Source: Hyphomicrobium denitrificans 1NES1 (GTDB lineage: Bacteria > Pseudomonadota > Alphaproteobacteria > Rhizobiales > Hyphomicrobiaceae). From it: 64,000 nt of DNA. How positions within the stretch are numbered: the stretch's first letter is position 1; each line of letters starts with the position of its first letter. Location of the stretch: assembly GCF_000230975.2 (NCBI RefSeq), contig NC_021172.1, forward strand, positions 1,674,001 through 1,738,000. Reading direction: 5' to 3'. A program made the position numbers and the translations under genes. This document shows, in pieces, positions 1 through 9,404 of this stretch. The notes below the pieces were generated by a model, which was not told the origin of the DNA, did not search any database, and was given only the letters and a program-made list of their open reading frames with translations.

Positions 1-406
1 CCTTCATGAAATAGAGCTGGAACCAGAACGGCTTCTCGACCGCATCCGCGACGTCCTCAATCGAGCAGATCGAAAGCGTGCTGAGAGTATAGGGAATGCC
101 TGCCTTCTCGGCCGCACGGGCGGCGGCGATCTCGCCATTGCGATAGGCCATGCCCGTCAAACCGACCGGTGCAAGTGCCAGAGGGAGTGGTTTCACACTG
201 CCGAGCAGCGCTTGCGAGAGGTCGCGATCAGAGGCGCCTCTCAGAATACGCTGGCGGATTTTGATTTTGGAGAGATCGTCGCGATTGGCGTGCAACGTCT
301 CTTCGGAATAGGAGCCCGACTCGTAATAGTCCATGAACTCGCGCGGCACCTTACGGTGCGCGATGCGGCGCAAATCCTCGATGCACGCGACAGACTTCAG
401 CGTCAC
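1..406 (-). CDS. FMN-dependent alpha-hydroxy acid (L-lactate type) dehydrogenase, C-terminus cut by window edge
   Basis: The minus-strand frame from a GTG at 406 reads without stop to base 1 and gives the N-terminal third of an LldD/glycolate-oxidase type flavoenzyme. It shows REFMDYYESGSYSEETL near the start, then PLALAPVGLTGMAYRNGE, the FMN-binding beta-strand region, and PYTLSTLSICSIEDVA. These enzymes oxidise 2-hydroxy acids such as L-lactate to 2-keto acids and pass electrons to quinone, cytochrome or oxygen. The active-site Arg/His lie in the missing C-terminal part. The GTG start has no convincing ribosome site, and an in-frame TAA sits five codons upstream, so the start is well bounded. 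It follows the cyclophilin-like gene by 42 bases on the same strand and is probably in its operon. The exact substrate cannot be told. Confidence 0.85.
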   Translation of the reverse strand, partial: MTLKSVACIEDLRRIAHRKVPREFMDYYESGSYSEETLHANRDDLSKIKIRQRILRGASDRDLSQALLGSVKPLPLALAPVGLTGMAYRNGEIAAARAAEKAGIPYTLSTLSICSIEDVADAVEKPFWFQLYFMK

Positions 407-448
407 ACGATGCGTCCGTTATCGCCAGGGTTTCGACGGCACCTCGCC

Positions 449-826
449 TCAGCCATCTTCTTGAACGGAAATCGCGACGCCGGGGTGGACGGACTTGAGC
501 TGGCGGACATCGTCCAGAGCCTCGGCCCAGACGTTGCACGGTCCGGCAAGACGAATTTCACCGCGTGTCCGTGAAAGAGGCGTCGGTCCGAAGCCGATCG
601 CGATGGCATCGCCGTCCGGCCAGAACGCGATATCGCCGGGTTTAACCACGACGCGGGCATCCGGCTCCGCGGCGGATGACACAGGCGCATCGAAATACAC
701 TTCCTCGCCCCAGGTCCTGGCAGCGGCTTCAATGGGCAGTGCGGCCCAAATTCTCTCCGCGGTCGGCGTGTCCAGCAACCTCGCGCGAATTGCTACGCCT
801 CCGGCCCGGATTACGATCTTTCGCAT
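449..826 (-). CDS. Cyclophilin-like fold protein (TM1367-like)
   Basis: A 125-residue protein beginning MRKIVIRAGGVAIRARLLDT with the pattern of the small cyclophilin-like family: an N-terminal beta hairpin, then TAERIWAALPIEAAARTWG, then GEEVYFDAPV and a glycine-rich PGDIAFWPDGDAIAIGFGP segment. Members of this family have a beta-barrel like cyclophilin but no proven peptidyl-prolyl isomerase role. The ATG at 826 was preferred over one at 892 because it is preceded by GAGG-rich sequence and matches the family N-terminus. It lies just upstream of the alpha-hydroxy acid dehydrogenase on the same strand. The function is unknown; it could bind a small ligand. Confidence 0.7.
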   Translation of the reverse strand: MRKIVIRAGGVAIRARLLDTPTAERIWAALPIEAAARTWGEEVYFDAPVSSAAEPDARVVVKPGDIAFWPDGDAIAIGFGPTPLSRTRGEIRLAGPCNVWAEALDDVRQLKSVHPGVAISVQEDG

Positions 827-1080
827 ACGCCTCAACCCCTCAAGGCCTGCGCGACCGGGACGAGACGCGGCCGCAAGGGGCAAGTTTCTCATTGTGGGCC
901 GCAGTCTTCAAGGGTTTCAAGGGCGCCAGAGCCCAACAATTTCACGGAAAATGCCAAATTGCGCCCGCTCATCGTTCGTGCAAGGTCCGCCCGCCGTCTC
1001 GCGGTTGATCATCTGCAAACGTACGATGCATGAGATGCATGAAAGGGCGCTTTTCGCGCCTGGCGTTAGCGCTGCTCGCG

Positions 1081-2325
1081 TCAGGCTGGCGGGCGGCCGA
1101 AAATCATCACCGCATTGAGGCCGCCGAACGCGAAGGAGTTCGACATCGCGTAGGTGACCTTCTTGTCGCGGCCGACGTTCGGAATGTAGTCGAGATCGCA
1201 GCCTTCGCCCGGCTCATCAAGGCCGATCGTTGGAGGCACCCAGCCTTCCTGCATCGCCTTGATACAGGCAACGGCCTCAATGCCGCCACCAGCGCCGAGC
1301 GGGTGCCCGTGCATCGACTTGGTCGACGAGATCGGAAGCTTGTAGGCGTATTCCCCGAAGACGTTCTTGATTGCCTTCGTCTCGTTGATGTCGTTATCCA
1401 TCGTCGCCGTGCCGTGAGCATTCAGGTAATCGATCTGCTCCGGCTTAAGCCCCGCGTCGTCGAGCGCGTTCTGCATGGCGACGCTCGGGCCTTCGACGGT
1501 AGGCTTCACCATATCCTGACTGTCCGATGACATACCGTATCCGCAGAGCTCGGCCAGGATCGTTGCACCGCGGGCCTGCGCGTGCTCAAGGCTTTCGAGC
1601 ACGAGAATTCCCGCACCTTCCGCCAGTACCGTTCCGTTGCGCTTCTTCGCGAACGGGAAGCAGCCCTCTGGCGACAGCACGTGCAGCGCCTGCCAGGCCT
1701 TCATCGTCCCGTAGTTGATGACTGACTCGGACGCGCCGGCTATCGCGACGTCGACGACATTGTCCCGAATGTAGTCGCGGGCAATGCCGATGGCGTGAGT
1801 TGCCGTCGAACAGGCCGAGCAGGTCGCGAAGGTCGGACCCTTGACGCCGAACTCGATGCCGACGTGGGCCGCCGCAGACGACCCGATGATGCGCAGCAGC
1901 GTCAACGGATGGGTGGCGCGCTTGTTATGAATGAAAAGATCGCGATACGCGGTCTCGAACGTGACGAGGCCGCCAGCGCCCGAACCGATGATGCAGGCCG
2001 AGCGATAGGGATCGGCTTCCGGCAGTTCGAGACCAGACATGCGCACGGCTTCGTCGGCGGCAGTGGCGGCGAACCAGGAATAGCGGTCGGCGAGAGTAAT
2101 GATGCGGTCGCGCTTGAAGTGCTTCAGGCGCTGCTTCGGATCGAAGTCCTTGATCTGCGCGGCGATCAGTATCTTGAGATCGTCGAGCGGGAAGCCGTCA
2201 AGCGGACTGACGCCGGATTTTCCGGCTTTCAACCCAGCCCAGAACTCGTCGACCGTCGTGCCGATCGGCGTTACGACTCCGAGGCCCGTAACTACGACGC
2301 GCCGGCCCGGTTTACTCTTCGACAT
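1081..2325 (-). CDS. Beta-ketoacyl-ACP synthase, FabF/KAS II family
   Basis: A 414-residue condensing enzyme that elongates an acyl chain on an acyl carrier protein with malonyl-ACP. The catalytic triad is visible: Cys172 in CSACSTATHA, His304 in NAHGTAT and His341 in SMHGHPLGAGGG. The start RRVVVTGLGVVTPIG is typical. Length is normal for FabF. It sits 96 bases downstream of an unusual acyl carrier protein, so the pair is probably a dedicated system for a special fatty acid and not the housekeeping fabF, which usually lies beside acpP, fabG and fabD. NodE-like or lipid-modifying synthases are possible relatives. The pathway product is inference only. Confidence 0.9.
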   Translation of the reverse strand: MSKSKPGRRVVVTGLGVVTPIGTTVDEFWAGLKAGKSGVSPLDGFPLDDLKILIAAQIKDFDPKQRLKHFKRDRIITLADRYSWFAATAADEAVRMSGLELPEADPYRSACIIGSGAGGLVTFETAYRDLFIHNKRATHPLTLLRIIGSSAAAHVGIEFGVKGPTFATCSACSTATHAIGIARDYIRDNVVDVAIAGASESVINYGTMKAWQALHVLSPEGCFPFAKKRNGTVLAEGAGILVLESLEHAQARGATILAELCGYGMSSDSQDMVKPTVEGPSVAMQNALDDAGLKPEQIDYLNAHGTATMDNDINETKAIKNVFGEYAYKLPISSTKSMHGHPLGAGGGIEAVACIKAMQEGWVPPTIGLDEPGEGCDLDYIPNVGRDKKVTYAMSNSFAFGGLNAVMIFGRPPA

Positions 2326-2421
2326 TACTTCGCTCTTTCTTGTCTCACGACTCCGCGGACGCTCCGGCCATGACCGGCGTCCGCATGGTTCGCTTTCGTG
2401 GGAAGTTGGTCGCCGAAATCG

Positions 2422-2691
2422 TCAAGCTTTAGCGGCAGACGCCTGCTTTGCCGCAATCAACGATTTGACGCGATCAACGACGGAGCCGACGGTCTTGAAC
2501 GCCTCGACTTCTTCGTTGGCATTGTAGGGAATTTCGATACCGAAACCATCTTCGATGTCGAATACGATCATTGCAAGATCAAGAGACTCGATCTTGAGAT
2601 CGGTAAGCTGGGTGTCGAGCGAGATATCGTCGCGCGGCTCCTTCATATGCTTCTTAAGGATATCGATAACCTTCGTCGCGACTTCGTCCAT
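2422..2691 (-). CDS. Acyl carrier protein, specialised (ESL phosphopantetheine motif)
   Basis: An 89-residue acidic four-helix carrier protein. Ser36 in LTDLKIESLDLAMI is the expected 4'-phosphopantetheine site, but the usual Asp-Ser-Leu is Glu-Ser-Leu here. Helix II (LAMIVFDIEDGFGIEI) keeps the acidic partner-binding face. A strong ribosome site (GGGAGAGG) precedes the ATG at 2691. It is transcribed ahead of the KAS II-like gene at 1081-2325 and divergently from the acyl-CoA ligase at 3023. Its sequence differs from ordinary AcpP, so it probably serves a secondary lipid, as NodF or AcpXL do. The acyl product is unknown. Confidence 0.92.
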   Translation of the reverse strand: MDEVATKVIDILKKHMKEPRDDISLDTQLTDLKIESLDLAMIVFDIEDGFGIEIPYNANEEVEAFKTVGSVVDRVKSLIAAKQASAAKA

Positions 2692-3022
2692 TGGCCTCTC
2701 CCACCCCCGCAGACTTCTGCGATGGGCCAGTTTTGCTTGGCATCTACCTAAATCAAGACCACTACATCAGCAAGCGGGGGGGTCACTTATCCTTAAACGT
2801 CTGCCAAGTCCAGCAGCGGACGGTCGCGGGTCGAAATCGCCCTGCCGGAACGCATCGAACTCCCTGTTCAAAGGCCGATTTTCCGCCGGAGTCCGGGCCC
2901 GCGTCGGCTAGCCTTCGCGCGTCAAAAGTAGTTCAATCGGCCGCGACTCTTTCTGCCGGAAACGGCACCGGAAGAGCGAACACCTTCGACTTGGTCAAGC
3001 ACCTGAATCGGACCGGACGACC
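2692..3022. other. Divergent intergenic region between acp and acyl-CoA ligase
   Basis: These 331 bases separate two divergently transcribed genes and must hold both promoters. No RNA gene, repeat or convincing ORF was recognised, and no consensus -35/-10 pair stands out on either strand. Confidence 0.5.
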
Positions 3023-4735
3023 ATGACGCCCGAAGCAGCCCAGCCGCCCGCGTCCACTTCCCCATCCTGGATTGCCTCATATCCCCCCGAGATCGACTGG
3101 TATATGCCAATCCCGACCGGGCCGGTGCCGGAGCTTCTGGAACGGGCCGCGCGCCGTTTCCCGCGTAATACGGCCATCAGCTTTCTTGGGCGCGCAACAA
3201 CCTATGCCGATCTGGCCGCTGAGGTCGACCGGGTAACCGCGGGCCTGCAGCAGATAGGAATCGGCCGCGGCACGAAAGTCGGACTATTTCTTCCCAACAC
3301 CCCGACATTCATCGTTTATTATTACGCAATACTCAAAGCCGGCGGCACGGTTGTCAATTTCAACCCGCTATATACTCTCGAAGAGCTTACTTTTCAGGCA
3401 AACGATAGCGAAACCGAGGTGATGGTCACGCATGACCTAGCCGCTCTGTTCCCGAAGCTCGAAGAACTCATGGTGCGTGGCGTCGTCCGGCGCACCATCG
3501 TCGTGCCGTTCAGAAGCGTCCTGCCGCCGCTCAAGGGCCTGCTGTTTTCGATTTTCAAGCGTAGCGAGATCGCCGACGTCGCCGGTTCACGGGCGGCGGA
3601 CAAAGTCGTCAGCGGTGCCGAGCTTGCCGCCACGCGCGAAGCTCCCGTCCCCGTTCAGATCAATGCGGCGGACGACGTCGCCGTCCTCCAATATACTGGC
3701 GGCACGACCGGCACGCCGAAGGGCGCCATGCTGACGCACGCCAATCTCACGGCGAACACCGCGCAGATCACGGCCTGGGGCGTTAACCTGAAATCGGGTG
3801 AAGAAAGCGTCCTCGGAGTGCTGCCGTTGTTCCACGTCTTCGCGATGACGGTCGTGATGAACATGGCCATCGAGCTTGCCGCGAAAATCATTCTCATCCC
3901 GCGCTTCAAGCTCGTCGACGCCTTGAAGCTCATTGACCGGGAGAAGCCGACGGTCTTGCCCGCAGTGCCGACGATCTTCACGGCCATGCTGCATTATCCG
4001 AAGTTCAGATCCTACGACGTTTCCTCGCTGCGCTTTTGCATTTCCGGCGGCGCTCCGCTGCCGCTCGAAATCAAGCTCCAGTTCGAAGCGGTTTCGGGTT
4101 CAAAAGTGGTCGAAGGCTATGGCCTCTCCGAGGCTTCGCCCGTGCTGACGTGCAATCCGATCGACAAGGACCCTGTCCCGGGCTCCATCGGACCGCCGCT
4201 CCCCGGCACGATCATCTCGCTCCGCGACATCGACGATCCGACGAAAGAGGTGCCGCAAGGGGAGCGGGGCGAACTCTGCGCCAAGGGCCCGCAGATCATG
4301 AAAGGCTATTGGAAGAAGCCCGCCGAGACCGAAAAACAGTTCGTCGACGGATTTCTGCGGACCGGCGACGTCGCGATTATGGACCAGAACGGGTATTTCT
4401 CGATCGTCGACCGGATCAAGGACCTGATCATCTGCTCGGGCTACAATGTCTATCCGCGCCGCATCGAGGAAGCGATCTACGAGCACCCCGCGGTCGAGGA
4501 AGTGACCGTGATCGGCGTCTCGGATGCCTATCGCGGCGAAGCGCCGAAAGCCTTCATCAAATTGAAAGCCGGCATGACGGCCACCGCCTCCGACATCCTG
4601 AAGCATCTCGAACCCAAGATCTCGAAAATCGAGATGCCCGCCGCGATCGAGTTTCGCGACAGCCTGCCGAAAACGATGATCGGCAAGTTGTCGAAGAAGG
4701 AACTCGCCGCCGAAGAGCGAAGCAAGAGGGGTTAG
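3023..4735 (+). CDS. Long-chain fatty acid / dicarboxylate-CoA ligase (FadD/PimA-like)
   Basis: A 570-residue adenylate-forming enzyme of the ANL superfamily that makes acyl-CoA from a fatty or dicarboxylic acid, ATP and CoA. Motifs in order: the phosphate loop YTGGTTGTPKGA near residue 224, LPLFHVFAMT, the GYGLSEASPV motif near 370, LRTGDVAIMDQNGYFSIVDR with the hinge region following, and the C-terminal catalytic lysine in KTMIGKLSKKEL. Length is standard. Related genes in Bradyrhizobium and Rhodopseudomonas are often called PimA. It diverges from the ACP/KAS II pair, which supports a shared role in an acyl pathway. Substrate chain length cannot be read from the sequence. Confidence 0.9.
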   Translation: MTPEAAQPPASTSPSWIASYPPEIDWYMPIPTGPVPELLERAARRFPRNTAISFLGRATTYADLAAEVDRVTAGLQQIGIGRGTKVGLFLPNTPTFIVYYYAILKAGGTVVNFNPLYTLEELTFQANDSETEVMVTHDLAALFPKLEELMVRGVVRRTIVVPFRSVLPPLKGLLFSIFKRSEIADVAGSRAADKVVSGAELAATREAPVPVQINAADDVAVLQYTGGTTGTPKGAMLTHANLTANTAQITAWGVNLKSGEESVLGVLPLFHVFAMTVVMNMAIELAAKIILIPRFKLVDALKLIDREKPTVLPAVPTIFTAMLHYPKFRSYDVSSLRFCISGGAPLPLEIKLQFEAVSGSKVVEGYGLSEASPVLTCNPIDKDPVPGSIGPPLPGTIISLRDIDDPTKEVPQGERGELCAKGPQIMKGYWKKPAETEKQFVDGFLRTGDVAIMDQNGYFSIVDRIKDLIICSGYNVYPRRIEEAIYEHPAVEEVTVIGVSDAYRGEAPKAFIKLKAGMTATASDILKHLEPKISKIEMPAAIEFRDSLPKTMIGKLSKKELAAEERSKRG

Positions 4736-4781
4736 GTTTTAGGGATGGGGGATCGGGGATCAAATCCATCTCACCCTCGTC

Positions 4782-4801
4782 ATGGCCGCGAAGGCGGCCA
4801 T
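4782..4801. repeat. ATGGCCGC palindromic repeat
   Basis: An 8-base perfect inverted repeat ATGGCCGC with loop GAAG, lying in the convergent gap between the acyl-CoA ligase and cysS. The same motif with similar flanks (GTCATGGCCGC...GGCGGCCATCCA) recurs at 22573-22596, so it belongs to a dispersed intergenic family. Confidence 0.75.
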
Positions 4802-4938
4802 CCACGCCGGGTTCGGTTCACGAGAGCGGTATTCTCATCATCATCGCTCACCACGCCTACATCGCGATTTTGCAGCGCGTCGCCCGTGCTGCCGTTCACT
4901 CCGCCACATCACGCCAATCAAATACCCCCCACCCCTAA

Positions 4939-4961
4939 CCCCTCCCCGCAAGGGGGAGGGG
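4939..4961. repeat. CCCCTCCCC/GGGGAGGGG hairpin repeat
   Basis: A 9-base stem CCCCTCCCC with a GCAA-type loop and matching GGGGAGGGG arm, preceded by CACCCCTAA. This is the common alphaproteobacterial intergenic palindrome. It has no T tract, so it is called a repeat and not a terminator. Apart from this and the palindrome at 4782, the 301 bases between 4735 and 5037 hold nothing recognisable. Confidence 0.75.
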
Positions 4962-5036
4962 AACAGTTCGGGCGATTTCCGCAGCACCCGGTTTCCGCAA
5001 AGCCGGCTCTTCCCTAATTCCCTAATTCCCTCGTCT

Positions 5037-6476
5037 CTACCTGGCGACTTCCCACGTCGTTTCGATTTCGCCGGTTTCCTTGTTCTTGGAGTCTTTCAGC
5101 GAAATCCCCATTTTGGCGAGCTCGTCACGGATGCGATCCGACTCCGCGAAGTCCTTGCGCTTGCGAGCTTCGAGACGGGCTGAGATCAACGGCTCGACCT
5201 TGAAAGCCACCGACTGCGCCGTTTCGGCGGCGCGCTCGGTGGCTTTTCTGAGCGTAGCGCCATCGAAGCCGAGGAAGCCGAGCGCCGCGCCGAGCCGCTT
5301 TCCATCCTTCAGCGCGGCAAATCCGTGAAGCTCGGCAATAGCTTTCGGCGTGTTGAGATCGTCCTCAAGCGCCTCGATGAATGCTGGCGACAGGTCCGTT
5401 TGGCCGTTCGTGTCCAATGCGCTTTGCGAAAACCATCCGGAGAGGATCTTCTGGCTTTCCTCGAGTCCCTTCTTCGTCCAGTCGATCGGCTGGCGGTAGT
5501 GCGTTCGAAGCATATTGAAGCGCAGCACCTCGCCCGGCCACCCGTCCGTCAGCAGCTCATGGATCGTCACGAAGTTGCCGAGCGACTTCGACATCTTCTC
5601 GCCCTCGACCTGCAGGAAGCCGTTGTGCATCCAGACATTGGCCATCACGGGCGTGCCGTGGGCGCAGCGCGATTGCGCGATCTCGTTCTCGTGGTGCGGA
5701 AACGTCAGGTCGATGCCGCCGCCGTGAATGTCGAACTCCGGTCCGAGCAGCGCGCCCGCCATCGCCGAGCATTCGATGTGCCATCCGGGGCGGCCGGGCG
5801 CCGCAATCCCGCACGGGCTCGGCCATGCCGGTTCGCCCGGCTTCGACGGCTTCCAGAGCACGAAGTCCATCGGCCCTTTCTTGTAGGGCGCGACCTCGAC
5901 GCGGGCGCCCGCCTCCATCTCGTCGAGCGAGCGGTTCGAGAGGCGACCATAATCCGGCATCGAGGCGACGTCGAACAGCACGTGATCTTCCGCAACGTAG
6001 GCGTTGCCGCGCCGGACGAGCGTCTCGATCAGCGACACCATCGTCTCGCGGCTGTCGTCCCGGCGGATGTATTCGGTGGCGCGTGGCTCATACGTCGGCG
6101 GCAGGACGCCGAGCGCGGCGATGTCCTCGTGGAACTGCTTCTCCGTCGCCTCAGTCACCTTGCGGATCGCGTCGTTGAGCGGCAGGTCCGGGTAATCGCG
6201 CGCGGCACGGGCGTTGATCTTGTCGTCGACGTCGGTGATGTTGCGGACGTAGGTGACGTGTTCTTTACCGAAGACGTAGCGCAGCAGGCGGAACAGCACG
6301 TCGAAGACGATCACGGGCCGCGCGTTGCCGATGTGGGCATAGTCGTAGACCGTCGGGCCGCAGACATACATGCGCACGTTCTTGCGATCGATCGGCTCGA
6401 ATTCGGCCTTCTGACGGGTCAGCGTGTTGTAGAGCTTCAGAGCCAAGTCTCGACCTCGTCCGTCTTTTGATTTCAT
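5037..6476 (-). CDS. cysS: Cysteine--tRNA ligase
   Basis: A class I aminoacyl-tRNA synthetase of about 479 residues that charges tRNA-Cys. It shows the [16 protein letters not shown] segment holding the HIGH motif, the zinc-binding [10 protein letters not shown] region with the following [15 protein letters not shown], and the KMSKS loop in [13 protein letters not shown]. The C-terminal helical region ([14 protein letters not shown]) is typical. The ATG at 6476 gives [18 protein letters not shown]; an upstream in-frame ATG at 6521 would add 15 unsupported residues. It ends 301 bases from the convergent acyl-CoA ligase. Confidence 0.97.
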   Translation of the reverse strand: MKSKDGRGRDLALKLYNTLTRQKAEFEPIDRKNVRMYVCGPTVYDYAHIGNARPVIVFDVLFRLLRYVFGKEHVTYVRNITDVDDKINARAARDYPDLPLNDAIRKVTEATEKQFHEDIAALGVLPPTYEPRATEYIRRDDSRETMVSLIETLVRRGNAYVAEDHVLFDVASMPDYGRLSNRSLDEMEAGARVEVAPYKKGPMDFVLWKPSKPGEPAWPSPCGIAAPGRPGWHIECSAMAGALLGPEFDIHGGGIDLTFPHHENEIAQSRCAHGTPVMANVWMHNGFLQVEGEKMSKSLGNFVTIHELLTDGWPGEVLRFNMLRTHYRQPIDWTKKGLEESQKILSGWFSQSALDTNGQTDLSPAFIEALEDDLNTPKAIAELHGFAALKDGKRLGAALGFLGFDGATLRKATERAAETAQSVAFKVEPLISARLEARKRKDFAESDRIRDELAKMGISLKDSKNKETGEIETTWEVAR

Positions 6477-6747
6477 CTGCGTCAGACCGCGCCGGGCGGC
6501 CACGCCGGAAGTATGGCACACGGCGGGGGTGCGAGGATAACTTCTGCCCAGCGCCTTAGCGATTTGCCGTCTCTGCCGTCAAGGCTCTGAATGCATTTGG
6601 AAAAATGGTGCAGTCGCAATTGCTCCGCATTGACCGGGTAGCAAATCGCTGCTTAAGGCTTCCAAACGGCGCCGTGGCCCCCAATTATTCAGGGACCGGG
6701 CGCCTTCAGCTATGTGCAGATTCGATAAGCGGGTTCGAGAGGCTGGC

Positions 6748-7959
6748 GTGAGCCGAGCGGAATCAGTCGGAATTGTCGTTCGCCGTCTCGTGCTGACACT
6801 GGCGGCGGTGACCCTCGCGCTCATTTTTGTTCCGAGCGCCGCTTCGGCCCAAAGCTGGTGGCCCTTTGGCGGGGGCGACGACGAGCCGCCGCCTCGGCCG
6901 CCCGTACCGAGCGAGCCTGTCTATCGGCAACCGGACGCCGTTCCGGCACCGGCGCCGCAGGATGCGCCGCCGCCGATGGCCCCGGCTGCTCCCGGGGCGC
7001 CGCGTTCGCCCGGGAGTCCCTCGCCTGCTCCTGCTCCGTCAGCAGGCAACTGGTCGCAAAAAAATCCAATCTGCTACCAGCTCGAACAACGTCTGGTTCA
7101 GGAAGGTCAGAAGAGCGGCCAGTCGCGTGATGCATTGCCGGGCATCGAGGATGAAATCCGAGCGCTTGAACGCGCTGTCGACAGCGGCAAGGCGCAGCTC
7201 GATCGCGGCTGCTATGAGTACTTCCTGTTCACGAAGTCGCTTCGCAACACGCCCCAATGCAAAGACCTCTCGCGGCAGGTTGAAGCGTCGAAGCGTAAAC
7301 TCTCCGATCTCGATGCGCGCCGACAGGACATTCTCGGGTCGTCCGGGCATTCCTACCAGGACGACATCATCCGGGAACTCGCCCGCAACAACTGCGGCGC
7401 CAACTATGTCGACATGGCACGCCGGCGCAGCGACGGCATGTGGGAGGACGAGGAATCGAGCGGCGGCAGCACGTGGTCGCCGCGCGCAACCAACGGCGCC
7501 CAGACCTATCGGACGGTCTGCGTGCGTCTCTGCGACGGTTATTATTTTCCGATGAGCTTCTCGACGCTGCCGAGCCATTTCCCGCAGGATGCCGACGCCT
7601 GCTCGTCGAAGTGCGCGGCCCCGGCGGAGCTTTATTACTATCCCAACCCCGGCGGATCGATCGATCAGGCCGTCGCGCTCCGAACGCAGGAAGCTTACAA
7701 CAAACTCAAATTCGCTTTCCGCTACCGCAAGGAAGTCGTCAAAGGCTGCTCGTGCAAAACGGCTGAGTATGTACCGGCGGACGGTAGCGCACCGAAGAAG
7801 GCTGAGAACGTCCCAGCCCAGTCGTCACCGCCACCTCCGCAGCAGCAGCATGCGAGCGATCCCTCCGGACTCGACGCACGCTCGATGGCGGCTCAATCCC
7901 AACAGCCTCCGGCGGCGCCTGCTGACAACGGTGGATGGCAGACGGAATCGCAGCAGTAG
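6748..7959 (+). CDS. Secreted DUF2865 protein
   Basis: A protein of about 403 residues with an N-terminal signal peptide (RRLVLTLAAVTLALIFVP then ASAQ), a proline-rich linker from about residue 40 to 100, a coiled-coil-like middle, and the C-terminal DUF2865 domain. The domain is recognised by RTVCVRLCDGYYFPMSFST, CSSKCAAPAELYYYPNP and KGCSCK, with many cysteines likely forming disulfides in the periplasm. The family is restricted mainly to Hyphomicrobiales and has no known function. A GTG at 6748 with GAGAGG six bases upstream was chosen over ATG 6712, which lacks a ribosome site. It converges on gltX with only six bases between stops. Confidence 0.85.
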   Translation: MSRAESVGIVVRRLVLTLAAVTLALIFVPSAASAQSWWPFGGGDDEPPPRPPVPSEPVYRQPDAVPAPAPQDAPPPMAPAAPGAPRSPGSPSPAPAPSAGNWSQKNPICYQLEQRLVQEGQKSGQSRDALPGIEDEIRALERAVDSGKAQLDRGCYEYFLFTKSLRNTPQCKDLSRQVEASKRKLSDLDARRQDILGSSGHSYQDDIIRELARNNCGANYVDMARRRSDGMWEDEESSGGSTWSPRATNGAQTYRTVCVRLCDGYYFPMSFSTLPSHFPQDADACSSKCAAPAELYYYPNPGGSIDQAVALRTQEAYNKLKFAFRYRKEVVKGCSCKTAEYVPADGSAPKKAENVPAQSSPPPPQQQHASDPSGLDARSMAAQSQQPPAAPADNGGWQTESQQ

Positions 7960-7965
7960 CTGGTT

Positions 7966-9336
7966 CTACGCCCGCTTGCCCTCAAGGCGGGCAAGTGCGC
8001 GGTCCCGTCCGATAAGCGGCAATAGCGCTTTGAGTTCAGGTCCGGACTCGCGCCCCGTCAGCGCCATCCGCAGCGGATGGAACAGCGCGCGGCCTTTGGC
8101 ACCGGTCCGCGATTTGATGGCGGCGGTCCATTCCGACCACGTGCTCTCGCTCCAGGGCTCGGGCGGCAAGGTGTCGGCGGCCGCAACCGTCATCTTCGAA
8201 TCTTCGATGACCGGCTCGATATCGCTCGTGACCACGTCCCACCAAAATCGCGCGTCGCTCAATACCTCGAGATTTCCACGAACGGCGTTCCAGAATTTTT
8301 CCCCGCCCGTGATGCCGAACCCGCGCAGGCGTTCCGCGACGTCGGCATAATCGAGCATGTGCAGCAGCTTGCCGTTGAGCGCCTTAAGCTCGGCGACGTC
8401 GAAACGGCCCGGTGCCGTCGAAATCTTGGCGAAATCGAGCTTTTCGGCGAGCGCATCCCGCGACGTCAGCGGCTCAATGGCGTCGGAGGTGCCGACGAGA
8501 GCCGCGTGACTGAGAACTGCCATCGGTTCGAGCCCCAGGTCGCGGAAGCTCTGCACCGAAAGTGCGCCGAGGCGCTTCGACAACGCCTGACCGTCGGCAC
8601 CTATGAGGAGCGAGTGATGACCGAAGGCCGGCGGCGTAGCACCTGCCGCTTCGAACAGCGCCAGCTGCACGCCCGTATTCGTGACGTGATCCTCGCCGCG
8701 CACAATATGCGTGATGCCGAAGTCGATGTCGTCGATGACACTTGTGAACGTGTAGAGGAATGTTCCGTCCTCGCGGATCAGAACCGGATCGGAGAGCGAG
8801 CCGAGATCGACCGTCTGGTCGCCGCGGATCAAATCGTTCCAGGAAACAAGCGTCGGCTGCGGCGCGAGGTCCGTTCCCTCCGCCGTGTTCGGAAGACGAA
8901 AGCGCCAATGCGGTTTTCTGCCTTCCGCAATTTTTTCTGCGATCTCGCTATCGGAAAGTTTTAGCGCCGCCCGGTCGTAAATCGGCGGACGGTGCATCGC
9001 GAGCTGCCGCTTGCGCCGCCGGTCGAGCTCCTCCTCCGTCTCGAATGCCGGATAGAGGACGCCTTCGGCCTTGAGTGTCGCTGCCAGCGATTCATAGCGC
9101 GCCGTCCGGTCCTGCTGGCGTGCTTCCATGTCCCAAGTGAGCCCGAGCCATTCGAGATCGTCGCGGATGGCCTGCGCGAACTCGTCCGTCGAGCGCGCCG
9201 TGTCCGTATCGTCGAGACGGAGCAGAAAGTTGCCTCTGTTCTTCCTGGCATAGAGCCAATTGAGCGCCGCCGTCCGGATATTGCCGATGTGGAGGCGGCC
9301 TGTCGGGCTGGGGGCGAAGCGGACGCGCGGTTTCAT
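7966..9336 (-). CDS. gltX: Glutamate--tRNA ligase
   Basis: A class I synthetase of 456 residues that charges tRNA-Glu and, in alphaproteobacteria lacking GlnRS, may also mischarge tRNA-Gln for GatCAB. HIGH region: RFAPSPTGRLHIGNIRTA. The KMSKS loop is ALSKRLG near residue 255, a variant usual in this group. THIVRGEDHVTNT is also present. The divergence from KLSKRHG suggests this may be the second of two GltX copies, which many alphaproteobacteria carry; this cannot be tested here. Confidence 0.96.
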   Translation of the reverse strand: MKPRVRFAPSPTGRLHIGNIRTAALNWLYARKNRGNFLLRLDDTDTARSTDEFAQAIRDDLEWLGLTWDMEARQQDRTARYESLAATLKAEGVLYPAFETEEELDRRRKRQLAMHRPPIYDRAALKLSDSEIAEKIAEGRKPHWRFRLPNTAEGTDLAPQPTLVSWNDLIRGDQTVDLGSLSDPVLIREDGTFLYTFTSVIDDIDFGITHIVRGEDHVTNTGVQLALFEAAGATPPAFGHHSLLIGADGQALSKRLGALSVQSFRDLGLEPMAVLSHAALVGTSDAIEPLTSRDALAEKLDFAKISTAPGRFDVAELKALNGKLLHMLDYADVAERLRGFGITGGEKFWNAVRGNLEVLSDARFWWDVVTSDIEPVIEDSKMTVAAADTLPPEPWSESTWSEWTAAIKSRTGAKGRALFHPLRMALTGRESGPELKALLPLIGRDRALARLEGKRA

Positions 9337-9404
9337 TCGATTGTCTCAGGTTTTGAACGCGCTGCACCCTACTGACCGGTCGCCGGATGGCAAGGGCGGC
9401 CAAA

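Noticed and set aside
4939..4961. The CCCCTCCCC hairpin as a transcription terminator
   Set aside because: It lacks a T run and matches a common intergenic repeat, so it was called a repeat.
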